Notes: generated by a model not told the origin, from the letters alone. DNA of 7,166 nt from Bacteroidetes bacterium UBA7688 (GCA_002482815.1 DLGS01000248.1:15148-22313); one strand, 5' to 3'. Counted from the stretch's first letter, positions 1 to 6,156 are shown. Translations and numbers: made by a program.

Positions 1-1781
1 ACTAAGAAAGAGTACAAAGCATTTTCGCCTTTGTATTCGCTGGCAACCAATGTTTTTTGATCACCAAGATTTATCGAGTGAACATCATTACTCAACAAAC
101 CACTTATAGACTGACTTCCTCCAAACCAATGTGAATCATTTGCCTCCTGAAGTCCCATAAGCGTAAAATTATGTTTTCCTGTAGCAAAGCTGTACGTCAG
201 CATATTTTTAAGATTCAGTCCGTACCAGGTATTTGATCTTTCCTGAAGTTGGTTGACTTTATTTACAGCGGCTCCCCAGGCATATGTAGGCTGAAATCCT
301 TCGAAATTTTGAATGTTGGTTGAGCCTCCAAAATCGAAACGATAATCTAATCCTTTTGCTAGCTTAATACTAGCATAAAAATTACCCTGAAAATTCTTTT
401 GTACCAAATAATTGGTGTTCATTAAAGTACTTGCAACCGGATTAATCCAGGCACCTTGTGTACCATTTTTAGGAGGACCTGCATAAGTACCATCTAAATT
501 TCTAACCGCAACATCAGGAGTAGATAATATCGTAGTCCCAATAATACCATCGCTATAACCTTCTATAGTAATATTTTGGTTCGTAATACCCGTATTAAGC
601 GTAACTCCAACTGTTAACCAGTCTTTAATTTTTGTATCCAGATTTACTTTAAAAGTATATCTTTTAAAATCAGAACCAATAACAACCCCGTCCTGATTTA
701 GGTATCCGCCAGAAATATAATAACTTGTATTATCCTTTGCTCCTGAGAAAGACAATTGGTGACTATTCATCAAAGCCGTTCTGTATATTTCGTCCTGCCA
801 GTTTGTTCCTTTACCCAAAACCGAAGGCACCGCGAACTCATCTCTTGGCGCTACACCATAATATTCAGCCAATGCCGTTTGTTGTTTTGCATATTGGCTT
901 AAATCCATAGTTTTTAGTAATCTTGTCACATTTTGTGTAGAAAAAGCAGTATCGTAGGTTATTCTTCCTGTTCCTTTTTTACCTTTTTTAGTTGTAATAA
1001 TCACCACTCCATTCGACGCTCTGGAACCATATACCGCAGCAGAAGCCGCATCTTTTAAGATATCCATCGTTTCAATATCATTTGGGTTCAAAAATGCCAA
1101 TGGACTATTGGTTACGCTTCCTGTATTTGTACCAATATAACCACTAACAATTGTTCCTCCTGTAGCCTGATTTGTAGCGTCTCCAGAGATAGGAATACCA
1201 TCTACAATATATAACGGTTCATTACTACCACCCAGCGATGCACTACCACGAATCTTAACAGAAACACTTCCTCCGGGTTTACCCGAGTTATTGGTTACAA
1301 CAACCCCAGCAGCTCTGCCTTGCAGTAATTGCTCTACTGTTACTTGCTGAGAATCTTTAAAATCTTTTGCTGTTACTGATGAAATTGCACCTGTTACATC
1401 TTTTCTTTTCTGATTACGATATCCCACGTTTACCAGTACTTCACGCAAATCCTCAGCACTAAGCTTTAAGACTACGTTTATTTTACCTCCATTTTTTACG
1501 TTGATTGTTTGAGTAACATATCCTATAAATGAAACTGAAATACTAGTGTTTGCTGGCGCATCAATAGCATAGTTTCCGTCAAAATCTGTTGAAACTGATT
1601 TTTTAGTTCCTGTTACCATGACATTTGCGCCCGGTATCGAAAGTCCCTTATCATCAGATACTACTCCTGTTACCTTAACCTGAGCCGCAATAAAATTACT
1701 GGTCAGTAACAAAAATAAAATCAAAGGAACCGCTCTGTGGTTAGCGTTCCAATGAATGAAGTTAGTCATTAGTTTTTTCAT
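1..1781 (-). CDS. SusC/RagA-family TonB-linked outer-membrane protein, N-terminal 593 codons (runs off left edge)
   Basis: This is the plug and first barrel part of a TonB-dependent porin that takes up oligosaccharides with a SusD lipoprotein. The start ATG at 1781 gives MKKLMTNFIHW followed by a hydrophobic signal segment ending near AAQ (residue 34). ATG at 1769 is an alternative start, but MKK fits a signal peptide better. Residues about 35-108 form a carboxypeptidase-regulatory-like beta-sandwich (ending around SFIGYVTQTINV), typical of SusC-type receptors. A TonB-box-like EVLVNVGY lies near 114-121. The plug (about 125-270) carries the hallmark motifs QLLQGRAAGV, LYIVDGIPI and AAVYGSRASNGVVIITTKKG, and beta-rich barrel sequence follows. 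The frame is open to the window edge. Full-length SusC proteins are roughly 1000 residues, so about 40% is missing. The partner susD would normally lie just downstream, beyond position 1. The neighbouring AraC and GH26 genes suggest manno-oligosaccharide as substrate; that is inferred from context, not from the protein. Confidence 0.96.
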   Translation of the reverse strand, partial: MKKLMTNFIHWNANHRAVPLILFLLLTSNFIAAQVKVTGVVSDDKGLSIPGANVMVTGTKKSVSTDFDGNYAIDAPANTSISVSFIGYVTQTINVKNGGKINVVLKLSAEDLREVLVNVGYRNQKRKDVTGAISSVTAKDFKDSQQVTVEQLLQGRAAGVVVTNNSGKPGGSVSVKIRGSASLGGSNEPLYIVDGIPISGDATNQATGGTIVSGYIGTNTGSVTNSPLAFLNPNDIETMDILKDAASAAVYGSRASNGVVIITTKKGKKGTGRITYDTAFSTQNVTRLLKTMDLSQYAKQQTALAEYYGVAPRDEFAVPSVLGKGTNWQDEIYRTALMNSHQLSFSGAKDNTSYYISGGYLNQDGVVIGSDFKRYTFKVNLDTKIKDWLTVGVTLNTGITNQNITIEGYSDGIIGTTILSTPDVAVRNLDGTYAGPPKNGTQGAWINPVASTLMNTNYLVQKNFQGNFYASIKLAKGLDYRFDFGGSTNIQNFEGFQPTYAWGAAVNKVNQLQERSNTWYGLNLKNMLTYSFATGKHNFTLMGLQEANDSHWFGGSQSISGLLSNDVHSINLGDQKTLVASEYKGENALYSFL

Positions 1782-1862
1782 AATAAATGTTTGGTTAGTT
1801 TAAATTTGTTGTTCTAATTCAAGTCATAAAAAAGGGTTGTATTTATTTCTTAAATTATTTAA

Positions 1863-1870
1863 CAAATCTA
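1863..1870 (-). promoter_or_regulatory. Candidate -7 element (TAGATTTG) for the susC-like gene
   Basis: The minus strand reads TAGATTTG, matching the Bacteroidota -7 consensus TAnnTTTG, about 80 bases upstream of the susC-like ATG. The usual TTG at 17-23 bases further upstream is not visible, so this is a motif match only. Such matches are frequent in AT-rich DNA. Confidence 0.28.
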
Positions 1871-1902
1871 TAACACAAGGAAACATTAAATCGATAGTAT
1901 TA

Positions 1903-1917
1903 TATCATTTGATGATA
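1903..1917. promoter_or_regulatory. Palindrome TATCATTTGATGATA upstream of susC-like gene, possible operator
   Basis: The arms TATCAT and ATGATA (6 bp, perfect) flank the 3-bp centre TTG. The site lies about 120 bp before the susC-like start and about 33 bp upstream of the candidate -7 element, a position that would suit an activator. Nothing shows which protein would bind it. Short palindromes arise by chance in AT-rich DNA. Confidence 0.3.
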
Positions 1918-2094
1918 ATATTTTTACTATAACGTTTTAAAAAAACACATATGAAAATAAAAAGTGTAAAAAATTGCATTATTCGTAAATCAACCCCAGT
2001 AAAATACTTGATCTTATAAATAAAAATTAGCGAATTCGCCGAAAAGCAAACGATTTCGTTAAAAATAATATTTGTTTGTGTCAAAAAAGTATCA

Positions 2095-2973
2095 CTACAA
2101 AATACGTTTTAACCCAGAAAAATCTTCCCTGTATTGACTAGGAGTACAATTTTTAATAGCCTTAAAACTACGATTGAAATTGGCGATGTTGTTAAATCCG
2201 GATTTAAAAGCTACTTCAGAAACACTCATATCTTTTTCTACAAGCCAACGTGCTGCATATCCAATACGGATATCATTGATATAATTAACGAAAGTTTTTC
2301 CGGTGCGTTTTTTAATAAAACGATTAAATGAAATTATCGACATACTCGCAATATTCGCCACATCCTCTAAAGTGATTTTTTCCGCAAAATGTTTCTGCAC
2401 ATATTCATACACGAGCTTCATTTTATCGTAATCATCAAACGTATCATAATCTACCGTATAGGTCGAAAGCAATCGTTGATTTCTTGAATTGGCTAAATCG
2501 TAAAGCAATGAAGTAATTTCTAAAAAGTAGTCCATACCGTCTAATTTAGAAAGCTTTACCAGTCTTGGAGTCAATTCTTCGGCTACTTTTTTCGAAAATA
2601 AAATACCATGAATTGATCTGTTAAACATATCACGAATAGGATTCATAATACGTCTTGACAATAAAGATTCATGAAAAAGATCATTATGAAACTGAATCGT
2701 TATTTCGTGAATTTTTTTACTTGTACATTTATTTAATTCCCAACCGTGATATAAATTCGGGCCAATTAAAACCAGTTCAACATTATCTATTTCTTCGATA
2801 TTATCGCCCACAACACGCTTTACTCCTTTTCCGTTTAAAATAAAATTGATCTCAAATTCCGGATGATAATGCACCGGAAAATCAAAACTATCTTTCACTC
2901 TGTCGAAAACTAAAAAACTGTCTCCGGCCGAAAGCGGAGCAATTTCTCTGTAAAAATTTTTAGTGTTACTCAT
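2095..2973 (-). CDS. AraC-family transcriptional regulator with N-terminal cupin sensor domain
   Basis: This 292-residue cytoplasmic DNA-binding regulator is a normal length for AraC proteins with a sensor domain. The N-terminal third is a cupin: FPVHYHPEFEINFI (32-45) has the His-x-His-x(n)-Glu pattern and LYHGW (75-79) the second cupin turn, suggesting a small sugar-type ligand. The C-terminal domain (about 184-286) has the two AraC helix-turn-helix units, ITLEDVANIASMSIISFNRF and then MSVSEVAFKSGFNNIANFNR, closing with the family signature CTPSQYR (276-282). It is transcribed away from the GH26 gene and towards the susC-like gene, placed between the two arms of the locus, so it is the likely regulator of both. 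In Bacteroidota, sugar loci with stand-alone AraC regulators are a known alternative to hybrid two-component systems. ATG at 2973 is the first start and leaves the cupin intact. The ligand is unknown; mannobiose or mannose is a guess from context. Confidence 0.95.
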   Translation of the reverse strand: MSNTKNFYREIAPLSAGDSFLVFDRVKDSFDFPVHYHPEFEINFILNGKGVKRVVGDNIEEIDNVELVLIGPNLYHGWELNKCTSKKIHEITIQFHNDLFHESLLSRRIMNPIRDMFNRSIHGILFSKKVAEELTPRLVKLSKLDGMDYFLEITSLLYDLANSRNQRLLSTYTVDYDTFDDYDKMKLVYEYVQKHFAEKITLEDVANIASMSIISFNRFIKKRTGKTFVNYINDIRIGYAARWLVEKDMSVSEVAFKSGFNNIANFNRSFKAIKNCTPSQYREDFSGLKRIL

Positions 2974-3073
2974 CTTTAAAAACTATTTTAGGAAGTACTA
3001 TTCGTTTTTTTTATTTGCAATAATATGATATATAATTGATAAAATAATATTAATTAGACGATAAACATCCGAT

Positions 3074-3081
3074 TATCTTTG
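3074..3081 (+). promoter_or_regulatory. Candidate -7 element (TATCTTTG) for the mannanase cluster
   Basis: TATCTTTG is an exact match to TAnnTTTG on the plus strand in the divergent spacer. It lies about 200 bp upstream of the GH26 start and overlaps the first of two ATTATC copies. The -33 TTG is absent at the expected distance, so the call is weak. Confidence 0.28.
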
Positions 3082-3159
3082 AAAAACAGAATTATCATTT
3101 TTACAAAAAGAATATTGATATTAAACATTAATCACTTTTAATAGAATATCTTTTTAAAG

Positions 3160-3180
3160 TTTTGATAATTTTAATCAAAA
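3160..3180. promoter_or_regulatory. Inverted repeat TTTTGAT-N7-ATCAAAA upstream of GH26 gene
   Basis: Perfect 7-bp arms TTTTGAT (3160-3166) and ATCAAAA (3174-3180) flank a 7-base spacer. It lies about 100 bp before the mannanase start. It could be a binding site for a dimeric regulator or a weak hairpin in the leader RNA. The AT-rich arms reduce its significance. Confidence 0.35.
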
Positions 3181-3199
3181 ATTAATACTGATAAACAGA

Positions 3200-3222
3200 T
3201 TGCAAAAATGAAGGTTTTGCAA
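3200..3222. promoter_or_regulatory. Inverted repeat TTGCAAAA-N7-TTTTGCAA upstream of GH26 gene
   Basis: Perfect 8-bp arms at 3200-3207 and 3215-3222 flank the 7-base spacer ATGAAGG. It ends 57 bp before the mannanase ATG. Its centre is 41 bp from the centre of the preceding inverted repeat, close to four helical turns. It may be an operator or a leader hairpin. It is the strongest short palindromic structure I found in the bacterial part. Confidence 0.42.
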
Positions 3223-3279
3223 GACTTGTTTCAATTGTTACTTTTACACTTATTACACTGAAAAACAACCATTTTCCTA

Positions 3280-4410
3280 ATGAAAAAAAACATACTAACA
3301 CTAATCGCCTCGATATTTATAGGAACTTCTTGTTCATCACAGCAAATTATAAGTAATACTAATTTGTCACTTTCAGATAAAAAAGCAACACCAGAAACGG
3401 TTTCTTTATATAAAAAGCTCAATCAATTGACTCAAAAAGGCTATTTATTCGGACATCAGGACGATCTTGCTTATGGTGTAAACTGGAAATACGAAGACGG
3501 TCGAAGTGATATAAAAGATGTTGTTGGCGATTATCCAGCGGTGTATGGCTGGGATCTTGCCGGGTTAGAAAAAGACAGTCCGGATAATATAGATGGTATT
3601 CCGTTTACAAAAATGAAACAATATATAGAAGAAAGTCATGAGAGAGGTGGTATCACAACCATCAGCTGGCATTCTGACAATCCTGCAACCGGAAAAAGTG
3701 CCTGGGATAACACACCAAATTCACTGAAAACAGTTTTACCCGGTGGAGAAAACCATCAAAAATATACGATTTGGTTAGACAAAGCCGCAAAATATCTGCT
3801 TTCCTTAAAAGATATAAAAGGAAAAAATATTCCGATACTTTTTAGGCCGTATCACGAACTTACCGGTGGATGGTTTTGGTGGGGAAAAGGAAATGGCACA
3901 CCCGAAGAGTTTAAAACTTTATGGAAATTCACTTTTAATTATTTGCAAAAAAAAGGAGTTCATAACTTAATTTACATTTATAATACCAGCAGTTTCAGCT
4001 CTCAGGAAGATTTTCTGGCCAATTATCCGGGTGATAATTATACTGATATGATAAGTTTTGATTCTTATCAGAACAATGACGATAAAGACGGTAAAAAATT
4101 TATAGCAGAAGTGCAAAGCCAACTGAAAATTATAGATGAAATTGGTAAAAAACAACACAAACTAATTGCTATTGCTGAGGCAGGTTATGAAGCCGTTCCA
4201 GACCCAAAATGGTGGACAGACACTTTATCGAAAGCGATTGGCGATTATAAAATTTCTTATGTTTTATTATGGAGAAACCACGGCTGGCAGGAAAAAGAAC
4301 AAAAAATGCATTACTACGCGCCATATTCCGGTCAGATAAGTGAGAAAGATTTTATTGAATATTATAAACTTGACAAGACTTTATTCGAAAAAGACATTAA
4401 TAAAAATTGA
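3280..4410 (+). CDS. Glycoside hydrolase family 26 beta-1,4-mannanase, lipoprotein
   Basis: This enzyme cleaves internal beta-1,4-mannosidic bonds of mannan or manno-oligosaccharides with retention of configuration. The first 18 residues are a lipoprotein signal (MKKNILTLIASIFIGTSC, lipobox Cys18), so the mature protein is membrane anchored. The GH26 fold follows from about residue 38. LFGHQDD (56-62) is the N-terminal family signature, and ISWHSDNP (128-135) a conserved strand end. ILFRPYHELTGGWFWWG (186-202) contains the acid/base Glu193, and IAIAEAGYE (296-304) the nucleophile Glu300. No extra carbohydrate-binding module is present in 376 residues, so it is a single-domain enzyme. The residues just after Cys18 (SSQQII) lack the acidic stretch that exports lipoproteins to the cell surface in this phylum, pointing to a periplasmic location acting on imported oligosaccharides. 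It leads a plus-strand cluster with the symporter and the GH130 start, like the mannobiose-forming mannanase of the Bacteroides fragilis pathway. Mannanase activity is a family-based inference, since a few GH26 enzymes have other activities. Confidence 0.93.
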   Translation: MKKNILTLIASIFIGTSCSSQQIISNTNLSLSDKKATPETVSLYKKLNQLTQKGYLFGHQDDLAYGVNWKYEDGRSDIKDVVGDYPAVYGWDLAGLEKDSPDNIDGIPFTKMKQYIEESHERGGITTISWHSDNPATGKSAWDNTPNSLKTVLPGGENHQKYTIWLDKAAKYLLSLKDIKGKNIPILFRPYHELTGGWFWWGKGNGTPEEFKTLWKFTFNYLQKKGVHNLIYIYNTSSFSSQEDFLANYPGDNYTDMISFDSYQNNDDKDGKKFIAEVQSQLKIIDEIGKKQHKLIAIAEAGYEAVPDPKWWTDTLSKAIGDYKISYVLLWRNHGWQEKEQKMHYYAPYSGQISEKDFIEYYKLDKTLFEKDINKN

Positions 4411-4554
4411 GAATTGAAAATTAAAAATTAAAAATCTGTTTTTATCCCCTTTTTTACGAAGTAAATCCGTTTTATCCGCGTGCTAAAAAAATCAACAAAT
4501 AGAAACATTAAAATAATTAACCAAATCTAAATCACAACCTTTAAAAAAAGCCTA
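4411..4554 (+). other. Short spacer with AAAATTA heptamer repeats between mannanase and symporter
   Basis: This 144-bp spacer has no ORF. Just after the mannanase stop, the heptamer AAAATTA occurs twice in tandem (4417-4430), followed by AAAAT. Further on is a phrase reading AAATCCGTTTTATCCGCGTG (4462-4481), which resembles dispersed intergenic sequence I associate from memory with Flavobacterium genomes. No clear terminator hairpin or promoter was found, so co-transcription of the flanking genes is likely but unproven. Confidence 0.45.
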
Positions 4555-5946
4555 ATGCACGACAAAATTAGTTTAAAAGAAAAAATAGGTTACGGCCTTG
4601 GAGATGCTGCATCATCCATGTTCTGGAAAATTTTCAGTATGTACCTTTTATTTTTCTATACCGATGTTTTCGGACTGGCGCCTGCCGTTGTAGGAACCAT
4701 GTTTTTGATTACCCGAATCTGGGATTCTTGTTTTGATCCGATTGTGGGAATCATTGCCGACAGAACAAAAAGCAAATGGGGAAAATTCAGACCTTACCTT
4801 TTATGGGTTGCTGTGCCTTTTGCCGTTATCGGAGTTTTGACTTTTTATACGCCTGATTTTGACGAAAAAGGAAAAATAATTTATGCTTATGTTACCTATT
4901 CGGCGATGATGATGATTTATTCTTTAATTAATGTGCCGTATGCATCACTTTTGGGGGTAATGTCATCTGACCGAAAAGAAAGAAATACTTTGTCGTCTTA
5001 CAGAATGGTTTTTGCTTTTGGAGGAAGTCTTCTGGCACTTTGGTTAATTGAGCCTTTAGTGAATTATTTCGGCGGAAGCCTAAACTCTAAATCAGGCTGG
5101 CTGGCTACAATTGCCGTTTTCGGAATCATTACAACTGTTTTTTTCTGGGCTTGTTTTTTCTTTACGAAAGAAAGGGTAAAACCAATTTCAGACGAACAAA
5201 ATAATCTAAAGGAAGATTTAAAAGATTTATTAAAAAATAAACCCTGGTGGATTTTACTGGGAGCCGGAATTGGTGCATTGGTTTTTAATTCTATCCGTGA
5301 CGGAGCTGCCGTTTATTACTTTAAATATTATGTAAGCAATAGCGTTAACTTCGATTTCTCGCTTTTCGGGACAGATTTTCACATGACGCCCACTTCTATT
5401 TATTTGGTTTTAGGGCAAGCCGCCAATATTATCGGAGTTATTGCTGCTACACCAATTGCCAACAGAATTGGTAAAAAGAAGACATTTTTTGGCGCCATGG
5501 CATTGGCCGCAATTTTGAGTTTGATTTTCTATTTCTTCGGGAAAGAAGATGTGTTCTTAATCATGAGTTTTCAGGTTTTAATCAGTATTTGTGCAGGTTG
5601 TATTTTCCCATTAATCTGGTCGATGTATGCCGATAGCGCTGATTACTCAGAATGGAAACAAGGCCGCAGAGCAACAGGATTGGTTTTCTCCGCCTCATCT
5701 ATGTCACAAAAATTTGGTTGGACTATTGGTGGTGCCGGAACCGGATGGCTTTTAGGCTATTATGGTTTTCAGGCAAACGTCGAGCAAACTGCCGTAACAC
5801 AAAACGGAATTCAATTAATGTTAAGCATACTTCCTGCCATTGCAGCAATAATATCAGTCGCTTTTATCTTGTTCTATCCGTTATCCGAAGATAAACTTCA
5901 GGTAATCGAACAGGATTTAAACGAAAAACGAGACCAAAACAATTAA
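4555..5946 (+). CDS. MFS sugar:cation symporter of the GPH (MelB-like) family, probable mannobiose importer
   Basis: This 463-residue inner-membrane protein has about 12 hydrophobic segments and is the usual length for glycoside-pentoside-hexuronide:cation symporters. The N-terminus (KIGYGLGDAASSMFW, then YLLFFYTDVFGL) is the family opening. RIWDSCFDPIVG (54-65) carries Asp57 and Asp61, which align with the cation-binding Asp55 and Asp59 of E. coli MelB; Asp17 aligns with MelB Asp19. The loop RTKSKWGKFRPYL (70-82) is the conserved cytoplasmic signature, and INVPYASLLGVMSSDRKERN (125-144) the next. Transport is therefore probably driven by Na+ or H+. It follows the mannanase by 144 bp and precedes the GH130 start by 27 bp, so it most likely imports the mannobiose released by the mannanase, as the symporter of the B. 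fragilis mannan pathway does. The substrate comes from context; the family call is firm. Confidence 0.93.
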   Translation: MHDKISLKEKIGYGLGDAASSMFWKIFSMYLLFFYTDVFGLAPAVVGTMFLITRIWDSCFDPIVGIIADRTKSKWGKFRPYLLWVAVPFAVIGVLTFYTPDFDEKGKIIYAYVTYSAMMMIYSLINVPYASLLGVMSSDRKERNTLSSYRMVFAFGGSLLALWLIEPLVNYFGGSLNSKSGWLATIAVFGIITTVFFWACFFFTKERVKPISDEQNNLKEDLKDLLKNKPWWILLGAGIGALVFNSIRDGAAVYYFKYYVSNSVNFDFSLFGTDFHMTPTSIYLVLGQAANIIGVIAATPIANRIGKKKTFFGAMALAAILSLIFYFFGKEDVFLIMSFQVLISICAGCIFPLIWSMYADSADYSEWKQGRRATGLVFSASSMSQKFGWTIGGAGTGWLLGYYGFQANVEQTAVTQNGIQLMLSILPAIAAIISVAFILFYPLSEDKLQVIEQDLNEKRDQNN

Positions 5947-5973
5947 AAAATACAGATACAGAAATCTATTTAT

Positions 5974-6060
5974 ATGACAGCAATAGCCTCTTCGACTACA
6001 TTTCAGGATAGAAAAGTAGCATTAGAAAAAGAACATACAACACTGATCGGGCAAAAAAAT
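5974..6060 (+). pseudogene. 5' fragment of GH130 mannosylglucose/mannoside phosphorylase, cut off at chimeric join
   Basis: An ATG 27 bp after the symporter stop opens a frame whose first 29 residues look like a real protein start. FQDRKVALEKEHTTLIGQKN (10-29) matches in pattern the amphipathic N-terminal helix of GH130 mannosylglucose phosphorylases (of the type KVAKLLAGHEALLMRKN, recalled from memory). Position and order agree with the mannanase-symporter-phosphorylase cluster of B. fragilis. The intact enzyme, roughly 390 residues, would act in the cytoplasm, converting beta-mannosyl-1,4-glucose and phosphate to mannose 1-phosphate and glucose. After Asn29 the expected sequence is lost: the frame continues VPQDHANTGTAAF and stops at 6100-6102 inside GC-rich DNA of different character. 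It is therefore truncated by the join, and in the source organism the gene is probably intact. Identification rests on 29 residues plus context, so GH130 is likely but not certain. Confidence 0.6.
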
Positions 6061-6066
6061 GTGCCA
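6050..6066. other. Chimeric junction between Flavobacterium-like and eukaryote-like DNA
   Basis: Composition, coding style and repeat content change abruptly here. On the left is AT-rich bacterial coding sequence; on the right is GC-richer CA/TG- and GCATGC-rich sequence with no bacterial gene. The change lies at or just after the A7 run (6053-6059), where the GH130 reading frame stops making sense. There is no insertion-sequence end, target duplication or tRNA at the join, so a mobile element is not the cause. A false join during assembly or library preparation is the simplest explanation. Confidence 0.85.
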
Positions 6067-6121
6067 CAGGATCACGCCAACACCGGCACAGCAGCATTCT
6101 GATCAGTGCATGAACATACAA

Positions 6122-6156
6122 ACACGCATGTGCATGTGCATGGTATGCGTGTGCGC
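6122..6156. repeat. Alternating purine-pyrimidine tract (CA/TG/GC), Z-DNA-prone
   Basis: Strict purine-pyrimidine alternation runs for 21 bases (6122-6142), with repeated GCATGT units. After a single phase break it continues for 14 more (6143-6156). Such tracts are common in eukaryotic intergenic and intronic DNA and unlike the bacterial part of the window. Confidence 0.6.

Larger units (their letters stand above)
1782..2094 (-). promoter_or_regulatory. Intergenic spacer between araC-type gene and susC-like gene; likely susC promoter region
   Basis: This 313-bp, very AT-rich stretch has no credible ORF. It follows the stop of the AraC-family gene and precedes the susC-like start, both on the minus strand. 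It probably holds the promoter of the susC-like gene and the end of the regulator transcript. The best Bacteroidota-type -7 match (TAnnTTTG) on the minus strand is TAGATTTG at 1870-1863, about 80 bp before the start codon, but I see no TTG at the expected -33 distance. A 15-bp palindrome lies at 1903-1917. Near the regulator's end are the palindrome GCGAATTCGC (2030-2039) and the arms CGAAA/TTTCG (2040-2044 and 2054-2058). These could be operator sites or a weak terminator. No strong GC-rich hairpin followed by a T-run is present. Confidence 0.5.
2974..3279. promoter_or_regulatory. Divergent regulatory region between AraC-type regulator and GH26 mannanase
   Basis: This 306-bp, extremely AT-rich spacer between two divergent start codons must contain the promoters for both directions. 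On the plus strand TATCTTTG (3074-3081) matches the TAnnTTTG -7 consensus, but no TTG sits at the -33 spacing and it would leave a leader of nearly 200 nt. ATTATC occurs twice (3072-3077 and 3091-3096) at a 19-bp interval, roughly the spacing of AraC-type half-sites. Two inverted repeats with 7-base spacers lie closer to the mannanase (3160-3180 and 3200-3222). No clear Shine-Dalgarno site precedes either gene, as usual in Bacteroidota. No convincing promoter for the regulator was found. Confidence 0.6.

Noticed and set aside
725..910. 61-residue plus-strand ORF
   Set aside because: It lies wholly antisense to the well-supported SusC-like frame, has no motif, and is explained as a shadow of that gene.
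1801..1808. TAAATTTG, a plus-strand TAnnTTTG promoter match
   Set aside because: It points towards the antisense of the AraC gene with no plus-strand gene for over 1.4 kb, so a chance match in AT-rich DNA is likely.
2134..2843. Plus-strand ORFs opposite the AraC gene
   Set aside because: Both short frames (2134-2331 and 2655-2843) are antisense to a regulator with clear cupin and helix-turn-helix motifs and encode nothing recognisable.
5652..5894. 80-residue ORF overlapping the symporter in another frame
   Set aside because: It is contained in the MelB-like gene, is Arg/Asn/Cys-rich with no family features, and is a frame shadow.
6050..6110. Mobile-element insertion as the cause of the GH130 truncation
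   Set aside because: I found no transposase, terminal inverted repeats, target duplication or integrase. The DNA to the right has eukaryotic texture and does not return to bacterial sequence within the window.
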